Notes: a model not told the origin generated them from the letters alone. DNA of 37,148 bases from an uncultured Clostridia bacterium (GCA_949878885.1 CATLBN010000019.1:1-37148); one strand, 5' to 3'; shown: positions 17,404-24,719, counted from the stretch's first letter. Program-made: numbers and translations.

Positions 17404-17619
17404 TCAGTCTTTAACGCATTTTATTTTTCCGTCGGCAATTTCACGGCTGGCGATTGCAAGCTCTTTTAAAACTTCGTTGCCTGTCGCCTGACCGGAAGTT
17501 TGTTCTATAATCTGTCTTGCACGCTTTGCCGCCACTACGCAAAGACAGTAACGTGAAACGGGCTGTCCGTCGGTTCCCAAACGGTCGATAAGTAAATCTA
17601 CGGGGGGTTGATTAATCAT
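17404..17619 (-). CDS. rpoZ: DNA-directed RNA polymerase omega subunit
   Basis: Omega helps assembly and stability of RNA polymerase. The 71 residues start MINQPPVDLLIDRLG. They contain the family stretch RYCLCVVAAKRARQI (normally RY.LV...KRAR) and end with LAIASREIADGKIKC. A GGAG site precedes the ATG. Its place directly after gmk is the standard arrangement in both Firmicutes and Proteobacteria. Confidence 0.92.
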   Translation of the reverse strand: MINQPPVDLLIDRLGTDGQPVSRYCLCVVAAKRARQIIEQTSGQATGNEVLKELAIASREIADGKIKCVKD

Positions 17620-17666
17620 ATATATTCTCCTTAATTCAAAACTTATTAAAATACGGAAAAATCCGC

Positions 17667-18215
17667 TTATTTGCTTTGTTTTATTATGCCGTCTATCTCT
17701 TTTACGGCGGAAGCCAAATCGTCGTTTACAACGGTATAGTCGTAATACGATGATTTGGAAATTTCGTATTCCGTTCTCTTTATGCGTTCGTCAATTTTAT
17801 CGTCGCTTTCCGAACCGCGCTTTTTAAGCCTTGCGCGCAGCTCCTCTGCATTCGGCGGTAAAATCATAATAAGCAGCGCGTCGGGATAAGACTGTTTAAC
17901 CTGCAGCGCGCCGTTTACTTCTATTTCCAATATAACGTCGCCCGTTTCAAGCTTTTTTTCAACAAATTCTCTTGGAGTGCCGTAGTAATTTCCGAAATGG
18001 TTTGAATATTCCAGAAAACCGCCGTTTTTTATCATATCCGAAAACTTGTCCGAAGATACGAAAAAATAAGAAACTCCTTCTTTTTCTCCATCGCGCGGCG
18101 CACGGGTGGTGCACGAAACGGATAACGAATATCCGCCGATTTTAAGCAGTTTTTTTACTATTGTCCCCTTGCCTACGCCGGAAGGACCGGATATAACTAT
18201 AAGCTTGCCTTTCAT
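17667..18215 (-). CDS. gmk: Guanylate kinase
   Basis: Gmk converts GMP to GDP. The 182 residues have the P-loop GPSGVGKGT (10-18), the GMP-binding SCTTRAPRDGEKEGVSYFFV and the lid region with RLKKRGSES. The start ATG overlaps the yicC stop codon as ATGA, so the two are translationally coupled. The length is slightly shorter than E. coli Gmk (207) but complete. Confidence 0.97.
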   Translation of the reverse strand: MKGKLIVISGPSGVGKGTIVKKLLKIGGYSLSVSCTTRAPRDGEKEGVSYFFVSSDKFSDMIKNGGFLEYSNHFGNYYGTPREFVEKKLETGDVILEIEVNGALQVKQSYPDALLIMILPPNAEELRARLKKRGSESDDKIDERIKRTEYEISKSSYYDYTVVNDDLASAVKEIDGIIKQSK

Positions 18216-19087
18216 TCTACGTTCTGCACCTGTTCGCGTACTTTTTCTATTTCGTTTTTAAGCGCAAGCGCCGCTTTGGTAACTTCTATATCGTTGGATT
18301 TGGAACAAACGGTATTCGCCTCGCGGTTAAATTCCTGCACCAAAAAGTCAAGTTTTCTGCCTACTAGTTTTTCTTTGCATATACTCCTGAACTGAAAAAT
18401 ATGCGAATGCAGCCGTGTAAGTTCTTCGTCTATATTGCTTTTATCTGCAAACAGCGCAGCCTCGGTTAAAAGCCTGCTCTCGTCTACTTCAACGCCTTCC
18501 AAAATTTTCTTAATCCGCGTTTCCAGCTTTATTCTGTAATTTTGCGCCACCGCAGGAGCGCGTTTTTCTATTTCGGCAACAAGTTTTTCTATTTCGTCCA
18601 TACGGTTAAGCATATCCGTTTCAAGTTTGCCGCCCTCTTTTTCACGCATAGCGTTTAACTTTTCAAGCGCCGCCGAAAGAGCGCAATCAAGCGCCTTAAC
18701 AAGTTCTTCGTCCGCACAGGCAACTTCTTCCGCACGCAAAACGTCAGTAAAACGCAATACGTTTACAACGGATAAATCGTCGGTAATTTCCGGAAACAGC
18801 TCCCGCGCCCGCTTGCCAGCGTTTACGTAAGCTTTTGCCGCGCTCTCGTCAAAACGCAGCTCTTTTTCACGTTCTCTTTTATCGGTAAAAGAAATAAACA
18901 CGTCCGCATGACCGCGCGTAAGCTTTTCGCGCACGGCGGCGCGCACCGTTTCTTCCTGCGCGGAAAAAACGCGCGGACATTTTACCGAAACGTCCAAATA
19001 CCGGTTGTTTACCGTTTTAATTTCGACAGTAAGCTCTATATTGCCCTGCTTGTATTCGCCCCTGCCGAACCCCGTCATACTGTACAT
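18212..19087 (-). CDS. YicC family protein (YloC), stress-linked endoribonuclease family
   Basis: YicC proteins (YloC in Bacillus) are conserved; E. coli and Bacillus members have been reported to act as endoribonucleases. The 291 residues begin with the family start MYSMTGFGRGEYKQGNIELTVEIKTVNNRYLD and end with the DUF1732 C-terminal segment LDFLVQEFNREANTVCSKSND. That C-terminal piece includes the conserved EFNRE and SKS-ND residues. It opens the long operon yicC-gmk-rpoZ-priA-def-fmt-rsmB-rlmN-rpe, 32 nt from a strong promoter. Confidence 0.95.
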   Translation of the reverse strand: MYSMTGFGRGEYKQGNIELTVEIKTVNNRYLDVSVKCPRVFSAQEETVRAAVREKLTRGHADVFISFTDKREREKELRFDESAAKAYVNAGKRARELFPEITDDLSVVNVLRFTDVLRAEEVACADEELVKALDCALSAALEKLNAMREKEGGKLETDMLNRMDEIEKLVAEIEKRAPAVAQNYRIKLETRIKKILEGVEVDESRLLTEAALFADKSNIDEELTRLHSHIFQFRSICKEKLVGRKLDFLVQEFNREANTVCSKSNDIEVTKAALALKNEIEKVREQVQNVE

Positions 19088-19126
19088 TGCTAACCTCTTT
19101 TGAAAGACGAAATTTTCAGTAATGAC

Positions 19127-19155
19127 ATTATAGCAAAATTATTTTAAAATTACAA
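19127..19155 (-). promoter_or_regulatory. Promoter of the yicC-to-rpe operon
   Basis: TTGTAA (19150-19155), a 17-base spacer and a perfect TATAAT (19127-19132) on the minus strand. Transcription would start near 19120, followed by a short leader with an AGAGG ribosome site. No other strong promoter was seen before rpe, so all nine genes may depend on it. Confidence 0.7.
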
Positions 19156-19186
19156 GCGGAAATTTGACGATTTTTAATATATAATC

Positions 19187-19216
19187 AACGCCTGCGCCGA
19201 GTTCCGCGCAGGCGTT
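19187..19216. terminator. Stem-loop terminator downstream of the nitrilase-fold gene
   Basis: An 11-bp perfect stem (AACGCCTGCGC, 19187-19197, with GCGCAGGCGTT, 19206-19216) is followed on the minus strand by GATTATATATT, an AT-rich but not T-only tail. It separates the gene at 19234 from the yicC promoter. Confidence 0.65.
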
Positions 19217-19233
19217 AAAATGCAAAGCTTTGT

Positions 19234-19905
19234 TTAATAATCTTCTCTTACGTCCGCGGTAATACCGCGGCGGCGTACTGTAACCAAATGATAACGGCTT
19301 TGCGGACTGACCTCGAAAAGCGCGTTTTTTTGCGTAGAAGTTGCGATTGCCCCCGTAATATCCGCGAAATAAGCCGTTTTGCCCGCGCACATAAGTATAG
19401 GCACGCCGTACAAATACGAATACGCGCGCATAAGCAGCGGAGGGAGATTGTCGCGCACTTCTTCCATTACCGCAACTATAACGCTGCAGCCGCACATAGA
19501 AAGCGATTTTACCGCGTCGGGAAAAAGCAAATCGTTTTCTATCAAAAGCCCGACCTTACAGCCGCCGACTTTGTAAAGCCCCAAAGCGGCTCCGCTTTTA
19601 TACCCCTCGCTGTCCAGCACGTGATTCATATCGGCAATACCCAGAAGTTTTCCGCCGTCGGATACCGCAACGGATTTGCGCGCAGTTCCGCGGCTAATTG
19701 TTTTACAGCCGCACAAAAGTCCGCAGCCGCACGTTTTGGAAAGCCGCGCCGCCTCCTCAAACTTTTCCGTTTCGCATTTGAGTTCGCGCTCGTAATCAAC
19801 CTCGCCCAGCCCCGAAAAACCGAAAACCGCAACATCGCAATCCGGAAGCGACGCGGTTTCGTTAACTTTTCCGTCCGTAACCAAACAAAATACCATACCG
19901 TACAT
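19234..19905 (-). CDS. Nitrilase-fold (carbon-nitrogen hydrolase) protein lacking catalytic residues
   Basis: The 223 residues follow the nitrilase superfamily pattern: DGGKLLGIADMNHVL matches dG.ilg.yrKvhL, KVGLLIENDLLFPD matches kiGl.iCyDlrFPe, and LLMRAYSYLYGVPILMCAG matches the RA..n...vv.a. segment. The catalytic Cys position is Glu123, the Lys position falls on Met93/Asn94, and the FPE glutamate is missing (VFGFSG near residue 30). It is therefore probably an inactive member with a binding or scaffold role, or one with changed chemistry. It is a single gene ended by a hairpin. Fold assignment is by eye and fairly convincing; function is unknown. Confidence 0.7.
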   Translation of the reverse strand: MYGMVFCLVTDGKVNETASLPDCDVAVFGFSGLGEVDYERELKCETEKFEEAARLSKTCGCGLLCGCKTISRGTARKSVAVSDGGKLLGIADMNHVLDSEGYKSGAALGLYKVGGCKVGLLIENDLLFPDAVKSLSMCGCSVIVAVMEEVRDNLPPLLMRAYSYLYGVPILMCAGKTAYFADITGAIATSTQKNALFEVSPQSRYHLVTVRRRGITADVREDY

Positions 19906-20003
19906 TTTATTTAATATTTAAAAATTATGTTCTTAAAAACAAACAGACAAGCATAAAATATTTTTACCGAAGCTGAGTTTTTCGGATAAACAGAGGTGGT
20001 ATC

Positions 20004-21458
20004 GTGAAAAAAATTTTATGTTTTATACTGGTTATTTGCGCGGCGGCGGCAAGCCTTGCCGTTTCGGCGTGCGCAAAAGACGGCAACAAGTCTATAAGCG
20101 CGTATAACGTTTTTGCCATTTACGACGAAGAAGCGCAAACTTTGACCGGCACGCTGAATTTCGATTATTATAACGGCACGCAAAACGAAATAAAAGATTT
20201 AAAATTTAACCTGTACGGCAACGCTTTCAGAGAAGGCGCTACATATGCTCCGGTATCTAAAACTTACGAAAACAAAGCATATTACGGGGGCAAAAGCTAC
20301 GGAAGTATGGAAATTACAGGCGTTGAAAACTGCGCCGGCTGGACCGTGGCGGGCGAAGACCAAAACGTTTTAACGGTAAATCTTATAGAGCCTATATATC
20401 CCGAACAGCGCGTACAAATTACTATTTCCTACATACTGACGCTTGCCAAGGTAAACCACCGCACGGGAGTTACCAAAACCACGGTTAACTTAGGAAACTT
20501 TTACCCCATTCTCTGTGCCTACTCTGCGGAAGGCTTTGTGGAATGCCCCTATTATTACTGCGGCGACCCGTTTTTATCCGATTGCGCAAATTACAGCGTA
20601 ACGCTTGACATACCCGAAAAGTACACCGCGGCGTCAAGCGGCAAACTTGAAAGCGAAAGCGTAAACGACGGCAGAAAAAAATGTTTGTACACTTTAAAAA
20701 ACGCACGCGACTTTGCGTTTGTTCTTTCAGATAAGTTTGAAGTAATTTCAGAAAACGTAAACGGCGTTACCGTAAACTATTATTACGTAGCGGATACAAA
20801 CGCACAGGTCAGTCTTTCCGCCGCAGTCGAAAGCCTTAAATATTTTTCGGAAACGTTCGGCGATTACATATACCCCACTCTATCCGTAGTTCAAACGGGT
20901 TTTTGCTACGGCGGTATGGAATACCCCGCGCTTACGATGATTGCCGACGGGCTTGATTCCGACAACAATATTTATACCATAGTGCACGAAAACGCACATC
21001 AATGGTGGTACGCTATGGTAGGCAGCGACCAAATTAATAACGCCTGGCAGGACGAAGGACTTGCCGAATACTCCACGCTTATGTTCTTTGAAAAAAATCC
21101 AAGCTACGGATTTACGCGTACCGGCATAGTTAAAACGGCAACCAATTCGTACAGAGCTTTCTTTTCTGTTTACAACCAACTGAACGGTTCCGTAGACACA
21201 TCTATGAACAGAAAACTGTGCGATTATTCAGGCGAGTTCGAATACAACAACGTAACGTACAATAAGGGACTTATTTTGTTTGATACGCTTAGAAATTCTA
21301 TCGGCGACGAAAAGTTTTTAAGCGGACTTAAAAATTATTATAAAAAGAACGTTTGCAAAATTGCTTCCGCCGACGAACTTTACGGCTGCTTTATAAAAAG
21401 CGGTACCGATTTGGAAGGATTTTTTCAGTCGTTTACCGAAGGCAAAATTTTAATTTAA
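20004..21458 (+). CDS. M1 family metallopeptidase, lipoprotein
   Basis: The 484 residues start (GTG, with a GAGGTGG site) with a lipoprotein signal ending in the lipobox AVSAC (Cys23), so it is exported and lipid anchored. An aminopeptidase-N-like beta domain leads to the gluzincin motif HENAH (His328, Glu329, His332), followed 18 residues later by Glu351 in DEGLAEY. The Tyr-rich segments and the GGMEYP motif, the M1 family GAMEN equivalent, support an M1 peptidase. It lacks the long C-terminal helical domain of full aminopeptidase N. The substrate is unknown; peptide scavenging is likely. A terminator follows. Confidence 0.92.
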   Translation: MKKILCFILVICAAAASLAVSACAKDGNKSISAYNVFAIYDEEAQTLTGTLNFDYYNGTQNEIKDLKFNLYGNAFREGATYAPVSKTYENKAYYGGKSYGSMEITGVENCAGWTVAGEDQNVLTVNLIEPIYPEQRVQITISYILTLAKVNHRTGVTKTTVNLGNFYPILCAYSAEGFVECPYYYCGDPFLSDCANYSVTLDIPEKYTAASSGKLESESVNDGRKKCLYTLKNARDFAFVLSDKFEVISENVNGVTVNYYYVADTNAQVSLSAAVESLKYFSETFGDYIYPTLSVVQTGFCYGGMEYPALTMIADGLDSDNNIYTIVHENAHQWWYAMVGSDQINNAWQDEGLAEYSTLMFFEKNPSYGFTRTGIVKTATNSYRAFFSVYNQLNGSVDTSMNRKLCDYSGEFEYNNVTYNKGLILFDTLRNSIGDEKFLSGLKNYYKKNVCKIASADELYGCFIKSGTDLEGFFQSFTEGKILI

Positions 21459-21471
21459 CTTTGTTTTTATT

Positions 21472-21502
21472 AAGGCGCGGGCAAATATGCCCGCGCCTTT
21501 CC
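21472..21502 (+). terminator. Terminator of the M1 peptidase gene
   Basis: AAGGCGCGGGC (21472-21482) pairs with GCCCGCGCCTT (21489-21499) around AAATAT and ends in TTT. The GC-rich stem makes it convincing although the T-tract is short. Confidence 0.8.
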
Positions 21503-21538
21503 GATTTTAATTTATAAAAATAATATTTTAACAAATAC

Positions 21539-21567
21539 TTGCCAAAATATATATAATGGTATATAAT
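21539..21567 (+). promoter_or_regulatory. Promoter of the corA leader
   Basis: TTGCCA (21539-21544), a 17-base spacer and a perfect TATAAT (21562-21567). The transcript would start near 21574 and runs first through a leader ORF and a terminator before corA. Confidence 0.75.
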
Positions 21568-21595
21568 CAAGGCAATAAATTTTTTGGAGCCTGCT

Positions 21596-21640
21596 ATGGA
21601 AGTTCCGGACAGTTGTTGTTTTAATATTAAAATTTATTAA
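21596..21640 (+). CDS. 14-residue leader peptide upstream of corA
   Basis: An ATG at 21596 has a good GGAG site six bases upstream and opens a 14-codon frame encoding MEVPDSCCFNIKIY. Its TAA (21638-21640) overlaps the 5' arm of the antiterminator (21639-21646), the layout of a classical leader peptide. A ribosome finishing the ORF would cover that arm. The early Glu, Pro and Asp codons resemble the ribosome-destabilising composition of Mg2+-sensing leader peptides such as enterobacterial MgtL; the two adjacent Cys codons are an alternative sensor. Function is inference. Confidence 0.6.
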   Translation: MEVPDSCCFNIKIY

Positions 21641-21699
21641 TTCCGTACCAAAGCAAAATAAGTTTGCAGCGCACGGAATTGTATTCCGTGCTTTTTTTT
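21639..21699 (+). promoter_or_regulatory. Terminator/antiterminator switch before corA
   Basis: GCACGGAAT (21671-21679) pairs with ATTCCGTGC (21683-21691) around TGT and is followed by eight T, a textbook intrinsic terminator. Its 5' half, ACGGAATT (21673-21680), can pair instead with AATTCCGT (21639-21646), 33 bases upstream. The two structures exclude each other, so this is an attenuator. No known riboswitch aptamer is seen, and the leader (about 120 nt) is too short for an M-box. With the overlapping leader peptide, translation is the likely input. Confidence 0.7.
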
Positions 21700-21779
21700 G
21701 CCCGCAAACACGCTAAAATAAAGTATTAATGCGTATTTGTTACGGGCTATACCTTAGACAAACTTATGTGAGGCGCTTT

Positions 21780-22790
21780 ATGGTTAAATACTTTTTTGCC
21801 GCAGACGGCGAAAAAATGGAATCGTGTGAAAATTTTAAAAAGAACTGCTGGGTAGATATGATAAACCCCACCGACGGAGAATGCCAAGACGTTGCGCGTT
21901 TTACGGGCGTGCCGGAAGATATGATTAAAGCCGCTTTGGACGAAGAAGAACGCGCGCGTTCGGAATTTGACGAAGGCTGCAGTATGTTTGTATTGGACTG
22001 CCCCATTATAGAAGAAGGCACCGGCGGCGACAGCTATACCACCCTTCCTCTTTCTATTATTTATAATAAAGACTGCATAGTTACCGTTTGTTTAAAGGGC
22101 AACACCGTTTTAAAAGATTTTATTACGGGCAGAGAAAAAGTTACAAGTATAAAACCCGTGCATTTTGCGCTTTCGTTTATGATGGGCAACGCAAAAAGAT
22201 TTTTGTACTGCCTTAAACAGATAGACCGCAAAAACCACCGTATTCAAAACGAAATGGGCAAGACTATGCGTAACGAAGAAATTATACAGCTGCTGGACTT
22301 GCAAAATTCGTTGGTATTCTTTTCCACATCGCTAACGTCAAACGAGCGCGTTCACGAAAAATTTTCAAAAACAGAAGCCGTTACCACAAGGGAAGACTAT
22401 CAGGATTTATACGACGATTTAAGCATAGAAAACAAACAGGCTATAGAAACCTGTAACATTTATAAAAATATTTTAAGCGTAACTATGGACGCGTACGGTT
22501 CGGTAATTTCAAACAACGCCAACAACAATATGAAAACGCTTACCATTATTACCATACTGCTTGCCGTGCCCACTATGATTGCGGGATTTTGGGGTATGAA
22601 TATGCCCGTACCCGGCGAAAACGGCGTTACGTTTGCACAAACAGGTTGGTTTTGGCTGGTTACCGTTGCCGCCGTTGTTCTTACCGCGGGCATTGCCGTT
22701 TTTTTGCTTAAAGGCAATCCGTTTAAAAATTCCATAAAACAAAAAAGAAAAAAAAGACGCGAAAATAAAGACCGCAAAAACAAAAACTGA
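21780..22790 (+). CDS. corA: CorA family divalent-metal (Mg2+) transporter
   Basis: CorA proteins are pentameric channels for Mg2+ and sometimes Co2+ or Ni2+. The 336 residues form a large N-terminal cytoplasmic domain, a long stalk helix and two C-terminal membrane segments. The first of these ends in the selectivity motif GMNMP (Gly272-Met273-Asn274), and the C-terminus is basic. I chose the ATG at 21780 because it has GAGG six bases upstream; a start 51 bases further up lacks a ribosome site. It is preceded by a leader peptide and attenuator and followed 20 bases later by an FmdB-type gene. Confidence 0.94.
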   Translation: MVKYFFAADGEKMESCENFKKNCWVDMINPTDGECQDVARFTGVPEDMIKAALDEEERARSEFDEGCSMFVLDCPIIEEGTGGDSYTTLPLSIIYNKDCIVTVCLKGNTVLKDFITGREKVTSIKPVHFALSFMMGNAKRFLYCLKQIDRKNHRIQNEMGKTMRNEEIIQLLDLQNSLVFFSTSLTSNERVHEKFSKTEAVTTREDYQDLYDDLSIENKQAIETCNIYKNILSVTMDAYGSVISNNANNNMKTLTIITILLAVPTMIAGFWGMNMPVPGENGVTFAQTGWFWLVTVAAVVLTAGIAVFLLKGNPFKNSIKQKRKKRRENKDRKNKN

Positions 22791-22810
22791 ACTATTTTTA
22801 AGAGGATTTT

Positions 22811-23008
22811 ATGCCGATATTGCAGTACGTATGTAAAAATTGCAATAAAAATTTTGAAGAACTTGTAAAAAAACACACCGATGTTGTTTTATGCCCCGTA
22901 TGCGGCAAACCCGCAGAGCGCAGTTTTTGCGGAGAAATGTTTTCGGCTACGGGTAAAACAATAAAAAAATGCAGCGGTAATTGCAAAACCTGCGGAGGCT
23001 GCAAATAA
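22811..23008 (+). CDS. FmdB-type small zinc ribbon protein
   Basis: The 65 residues start MPILQYVCKNCNKNFEELV, the FmdB/CxxC_CxxC_SSSS family start, with zinc pairs CKNC and CPVC. They end in a Cys-rich tail (CSGNCKTCGGC). The function of this family is not established beyond metal binding. It is probably cotranscribed with corA: AGAGG before the ATG, 20 bases from the corA stop, and a shared terminator. Confidence 0.88.
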   Translation: MPILQYVCKNCNKNFEELVKKHTDVVLCPVCGKPAERSFCGEMFSATGKTIKKCSGNCKTCGGCK

Positions 23009-23036
23009 TTTTTTGATAAAATTATATAAATAATCA

Positions 23037-23078
23037 AGCTGCGGCGCCTGTCAAAACAGACAGGCGCCGCAGCTTTTT
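23037..23078 (+). terminator. Terminator of corA-fmdB
   Basis: A perfect 16-bp stem (23037-23052 with 23059-23074) around AAAACA is followed by a T-run (TTTTT). This is one of the strongest terminators in the window. Confidence 0.93.
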
Positions 23079-23164
23079 GCCGTTCTATTAAAAAATTTTA
23101 AATTTAAGCGTTTAAATTATAACCTTAACGGCAATAAAAAACGCATAACGTTCGGAGGTGCGGT

Positions 23165-23584
23165 ATGCGGCTTGCAAAAATATTAACTTTAACCGTTGCG
23201 GTTGCCGCATTATTGGCGGCAGTAGCCGCCCTGCCCAAACGTCTTTGCTTTACAAGCGGAGAAAACTATACGTTCTACATAGGGAACAGTTCAAAGGACT
23301 GCAGAGAAGTTACCGTTAACAGCGACGCCGCTTTAATAAGATTGGGGCTTACCGAAGTGTGCGGAGAAGCAACGGAATACAGCGATTTTGATTTGGAAAG
23401 TTTTTTAAAAAGCGTAAACGGAAAAATAATTGCCTGCGAAAAACTTTCCGACAGCGTTAACTACTACTGCACCGCAGATTTGCCCTATTCGGTTAACTTA
23501 TACGGTACAAGCATAAACCTGCACGTTTCGGTGCGGGGAGATAAAGCAAAAGTTGCTTCACCGATAATTTTCGGCGGGTACTGA
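23165..23584 (+). CDS. Small exported protein of unknown function (possibly YwmB-like)
   Basis: The 139 residues begin with a hydrophobic signal or anchor (AKILTLTVAVAALLAAVAAL, about 4-23) and continue as a predicted exported alpha/beta domain. The end NLYGTSINLHVSVRGDKAKV followed by SPIIFGGY recalls the YwmB-type proteins found near sporulation genes in Clostridia, but I cannot confirm this. An excellent CGGAGGTG precedes the ATG. It lies 47 bases before an M23 peptidase gene and is probably cotranscribed with it, which suggests a joint role at the envelope. The gene is real; the name is not secure. Confidence 0.85.
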   Translation: MRLAKILTLTVAVAALLAAVAALPKRLCFTSGENYTFYIGNSSKDCREVTVNSDAALIRLGLTEVCGEATEYSDFDLESFLKSVNGKIIACEKLSDSVNYYCTADLPYSVNLYGTSINLHVSVRGDKAKVASPIIFGGY

Positions 23585-23631
23585 ATAAAACGGAAAAATG
23601 ACGTCAAGAACATAATAAAGGAGTTAAATTT

Positions 23632-24264
23632 ATGAAAAACAAAGAAAAAAGCAAACCTACCAAAAAGAAAATTCTGATAACCTACCTATCGGTTGCGGCT
23701 TGCCTGTTGATTGCGGCGGCGGTTACCGTTGGCGTTGTTTTCGGAATTAAAAACAAACTGCCCGATAACGTTATTGAAAATCCTCCCGTTACCGACCCCG
23801 ACGACAACGAACCCGACGATAAACCGCCCGCAGTAGATACCTCTACCCAATACGAGTTTATTATGCCTATAAAAGACGCAAACGTTTCTTTGGGACAAGC
23901 GTTCGGTTACGATAAAACTATGGATTGGTACCGTTTACATTGCGGTATGGATTTTTCGGCAACGGCAGGCTCGCAGGTTTTGGCAGCCGTTGACGGCAAA
24001 GTTACCGAAGTTTCTAAAAGCGACCTGCTTTACGGCGCGGTAATTACCATTGAACACGCAAACGGCGTTAAAACCGTTTATAAGTTTGTTGAGCCTTCCG
24101 AAACGCTTAAAGCCGGCGACAAAGTAAACCGCGGCGACGTAATTGCTACCGTTGCGGCTGCAACGGGCGTTGAAAACAAAGACGGCGACCACCTGCACTT
24201 TGAAATTTACAAAGACAACGAACTTGCAGACCCCGACGATTACCTTGAAGTAAATCCCAAATAA
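23632..24264 (+). CDS. M23 (LytM/SpoIIQ-like) family membrane-anchored peptidase-like protein
   Basis: The 210 residues have a basic N-terminus, one membrane helix (about 14-38), an acidic Pro/Asp linker and a LytM domain. It has the first zinc motif HCGMD (His103, Asp107) and HLHFE (His187, His189). The catalytic His normally found in the YxH motif is replaced: TVYKFVEP has Phe152 there. SpoIIQ-type sporulation proteins are similar in layout and often lose catalytic residues, acting as scaffolds, so this may be SpoIIQ-like rather than a lytic enzyme. A GGAG site and an upstream exported protein suggest an operon. Confidence 0.88.
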   Translation: MKNKEKSKPTKKKILITYLSVAACLLIAAAVTVGVVFGIKNKLPDNVIENPPVTDPDDNEPDDKPPAVDTSTQYEFIMPIKDANVSLGQAFGYDKTMDWYRLHCGMDFSATAGSQVLAAVDGKVTEVSKSDLLYGAVITIEHANGVKTVYKFVEPSETLKAGDKVNRGDVIATVAAATGVENKDGDHLHFEIYKDNELADPDDYLEVNPK

Positions 24265-24299
24265 TTTTGTCTATTCCGTAATACCCGACAAACCTTAAA

Positions 24300-24334
24300 A
24301 AGCCTCCGCAAGTAATACCTGCGGAGGCTTTTTT
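24300..24334 (+). terminator. Terminator of the M23 gene
   Basis: AGCCTCCGCA (24301-24310) and TGCGGAGGCT (24320-24329) form a 10-bp stem, followed by a T-run and flanked by A on the left. Confidence 0.9.
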
Positions 24335-24370
24335 ATTGCAAAATTAAAAAATGTTAAATTTTAAAAATTT

Positions 24371-24511
24371 TTGTTAAGTTTGTTATTATATTACACGCAA
24401 AAATTTTTTAAACGAAAAGTTAACATAAATTATAAGATTAAACATAGAATATTGTTAGAAACTAACAATTTTAAATTTTTAAAAAATTTTTGAAATGTTG
24501 TTGACTAACAA
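24371..24511 (+). promoter_or_regulatory. Operator region with TTGTTA/TAACAA half-sites before the tiny ORF pair
   Basis: This AT-rich stretch holds no gene. It contains TTGTTA at 24371 and 24380, an inverted repeat ATTGTTAG-AAA-CTAACAAT (24451-24469) and a second, TTGTT-GACT-AACAA (24498-24511), that overlaps the -35 of the next promoter. The recurring half-site suggests binding by a dedicated regulator. Rex (encoded at 31794) binds TTGTTA-like sites in Clostridia but with a six-base centre; here it is five, so Rex is not assigned. Confidence 0.5.
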
Positions 24512-24529
24512 AAATTGCAGTGATATACT
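24501..24529 (+). promoter_or_regulatory. Promoter of the tiny ORF pair
   Basis: TTGACT (24501-24506), a 17-base spacer and TATACT (24524-24529). The leader then has two overlapping hairpins: CAATCGG with CCGATTG (537-543/550-556), and CCGAT with ATCGG (550-554/564-568). The second would occlude part of the ribosome site, so the two folds exclude each other. Confidence 0.75.
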
Positions 24530-24578
24530 GCTCTTGCAATCGGAAATAACCGATTGACTTCCTATCGGAGGTACGGAA

Positions 24579-24719
24579 ATGTTTGAGGATATGTTCGAAG
24601 AAGAAAACAACGAAGGTTTGGCTTCGTTTCCTTTGTTTTTTTTAATGGCAATGGGAAATCCAAACAATGCAGGATTGGCTAACGCGGTTCTTCTTAAAAA
24701 TTTCAAAAGAAAAAAATAA
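24579..24719 (+). CDS. 46-residue small protein, unknown, possibly membrane associated
   Basis: An ATG at 24579 has a strong GGAGGT seven bases upstream. The peptide starts with an acidic segment (MFEDMFEEENNEGL), then a hydrophobic middle (ASFPLFFLMAMGNPNNAGL), and ends in a basic KNFKRKK. Charge asymmetry fits a small membrane or amphipathic protein with its C-terminus inside. I do not recognise it. It is under a strong regulated promoter and followed 56 bases later by a second tiny ORF; the two probably form one transcript. Confidence 0.7.
   Translation: MFEDMFEEENNEGLASFPLFFLMAMGNPNNAGLANAVLLKNFKRKK

Noticed and set aside
21568-21699. M-box or other Mg2+ riboswitch before corA
   Set aside because: The leader is about 120 nt, too short, and none of the conserved aptamer segments is present. 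The leader-peptide attenuator explains the structure better.
21729-21779. Longer corA start at 21729
   Set aside because: No ribosome binding site, and the extra 17 residues do not resemble CorA. The ATG at 21780 has GAGG at good spacing.
24451-24469. Rex binding site
   Set aside because: TTGTTAG-AAA-CTAACAA resembles clostridial Rex sites but has a five-base instead of six-base centre between TTGTTA and TAACAA, and the downstream genes are not fermentation genes.
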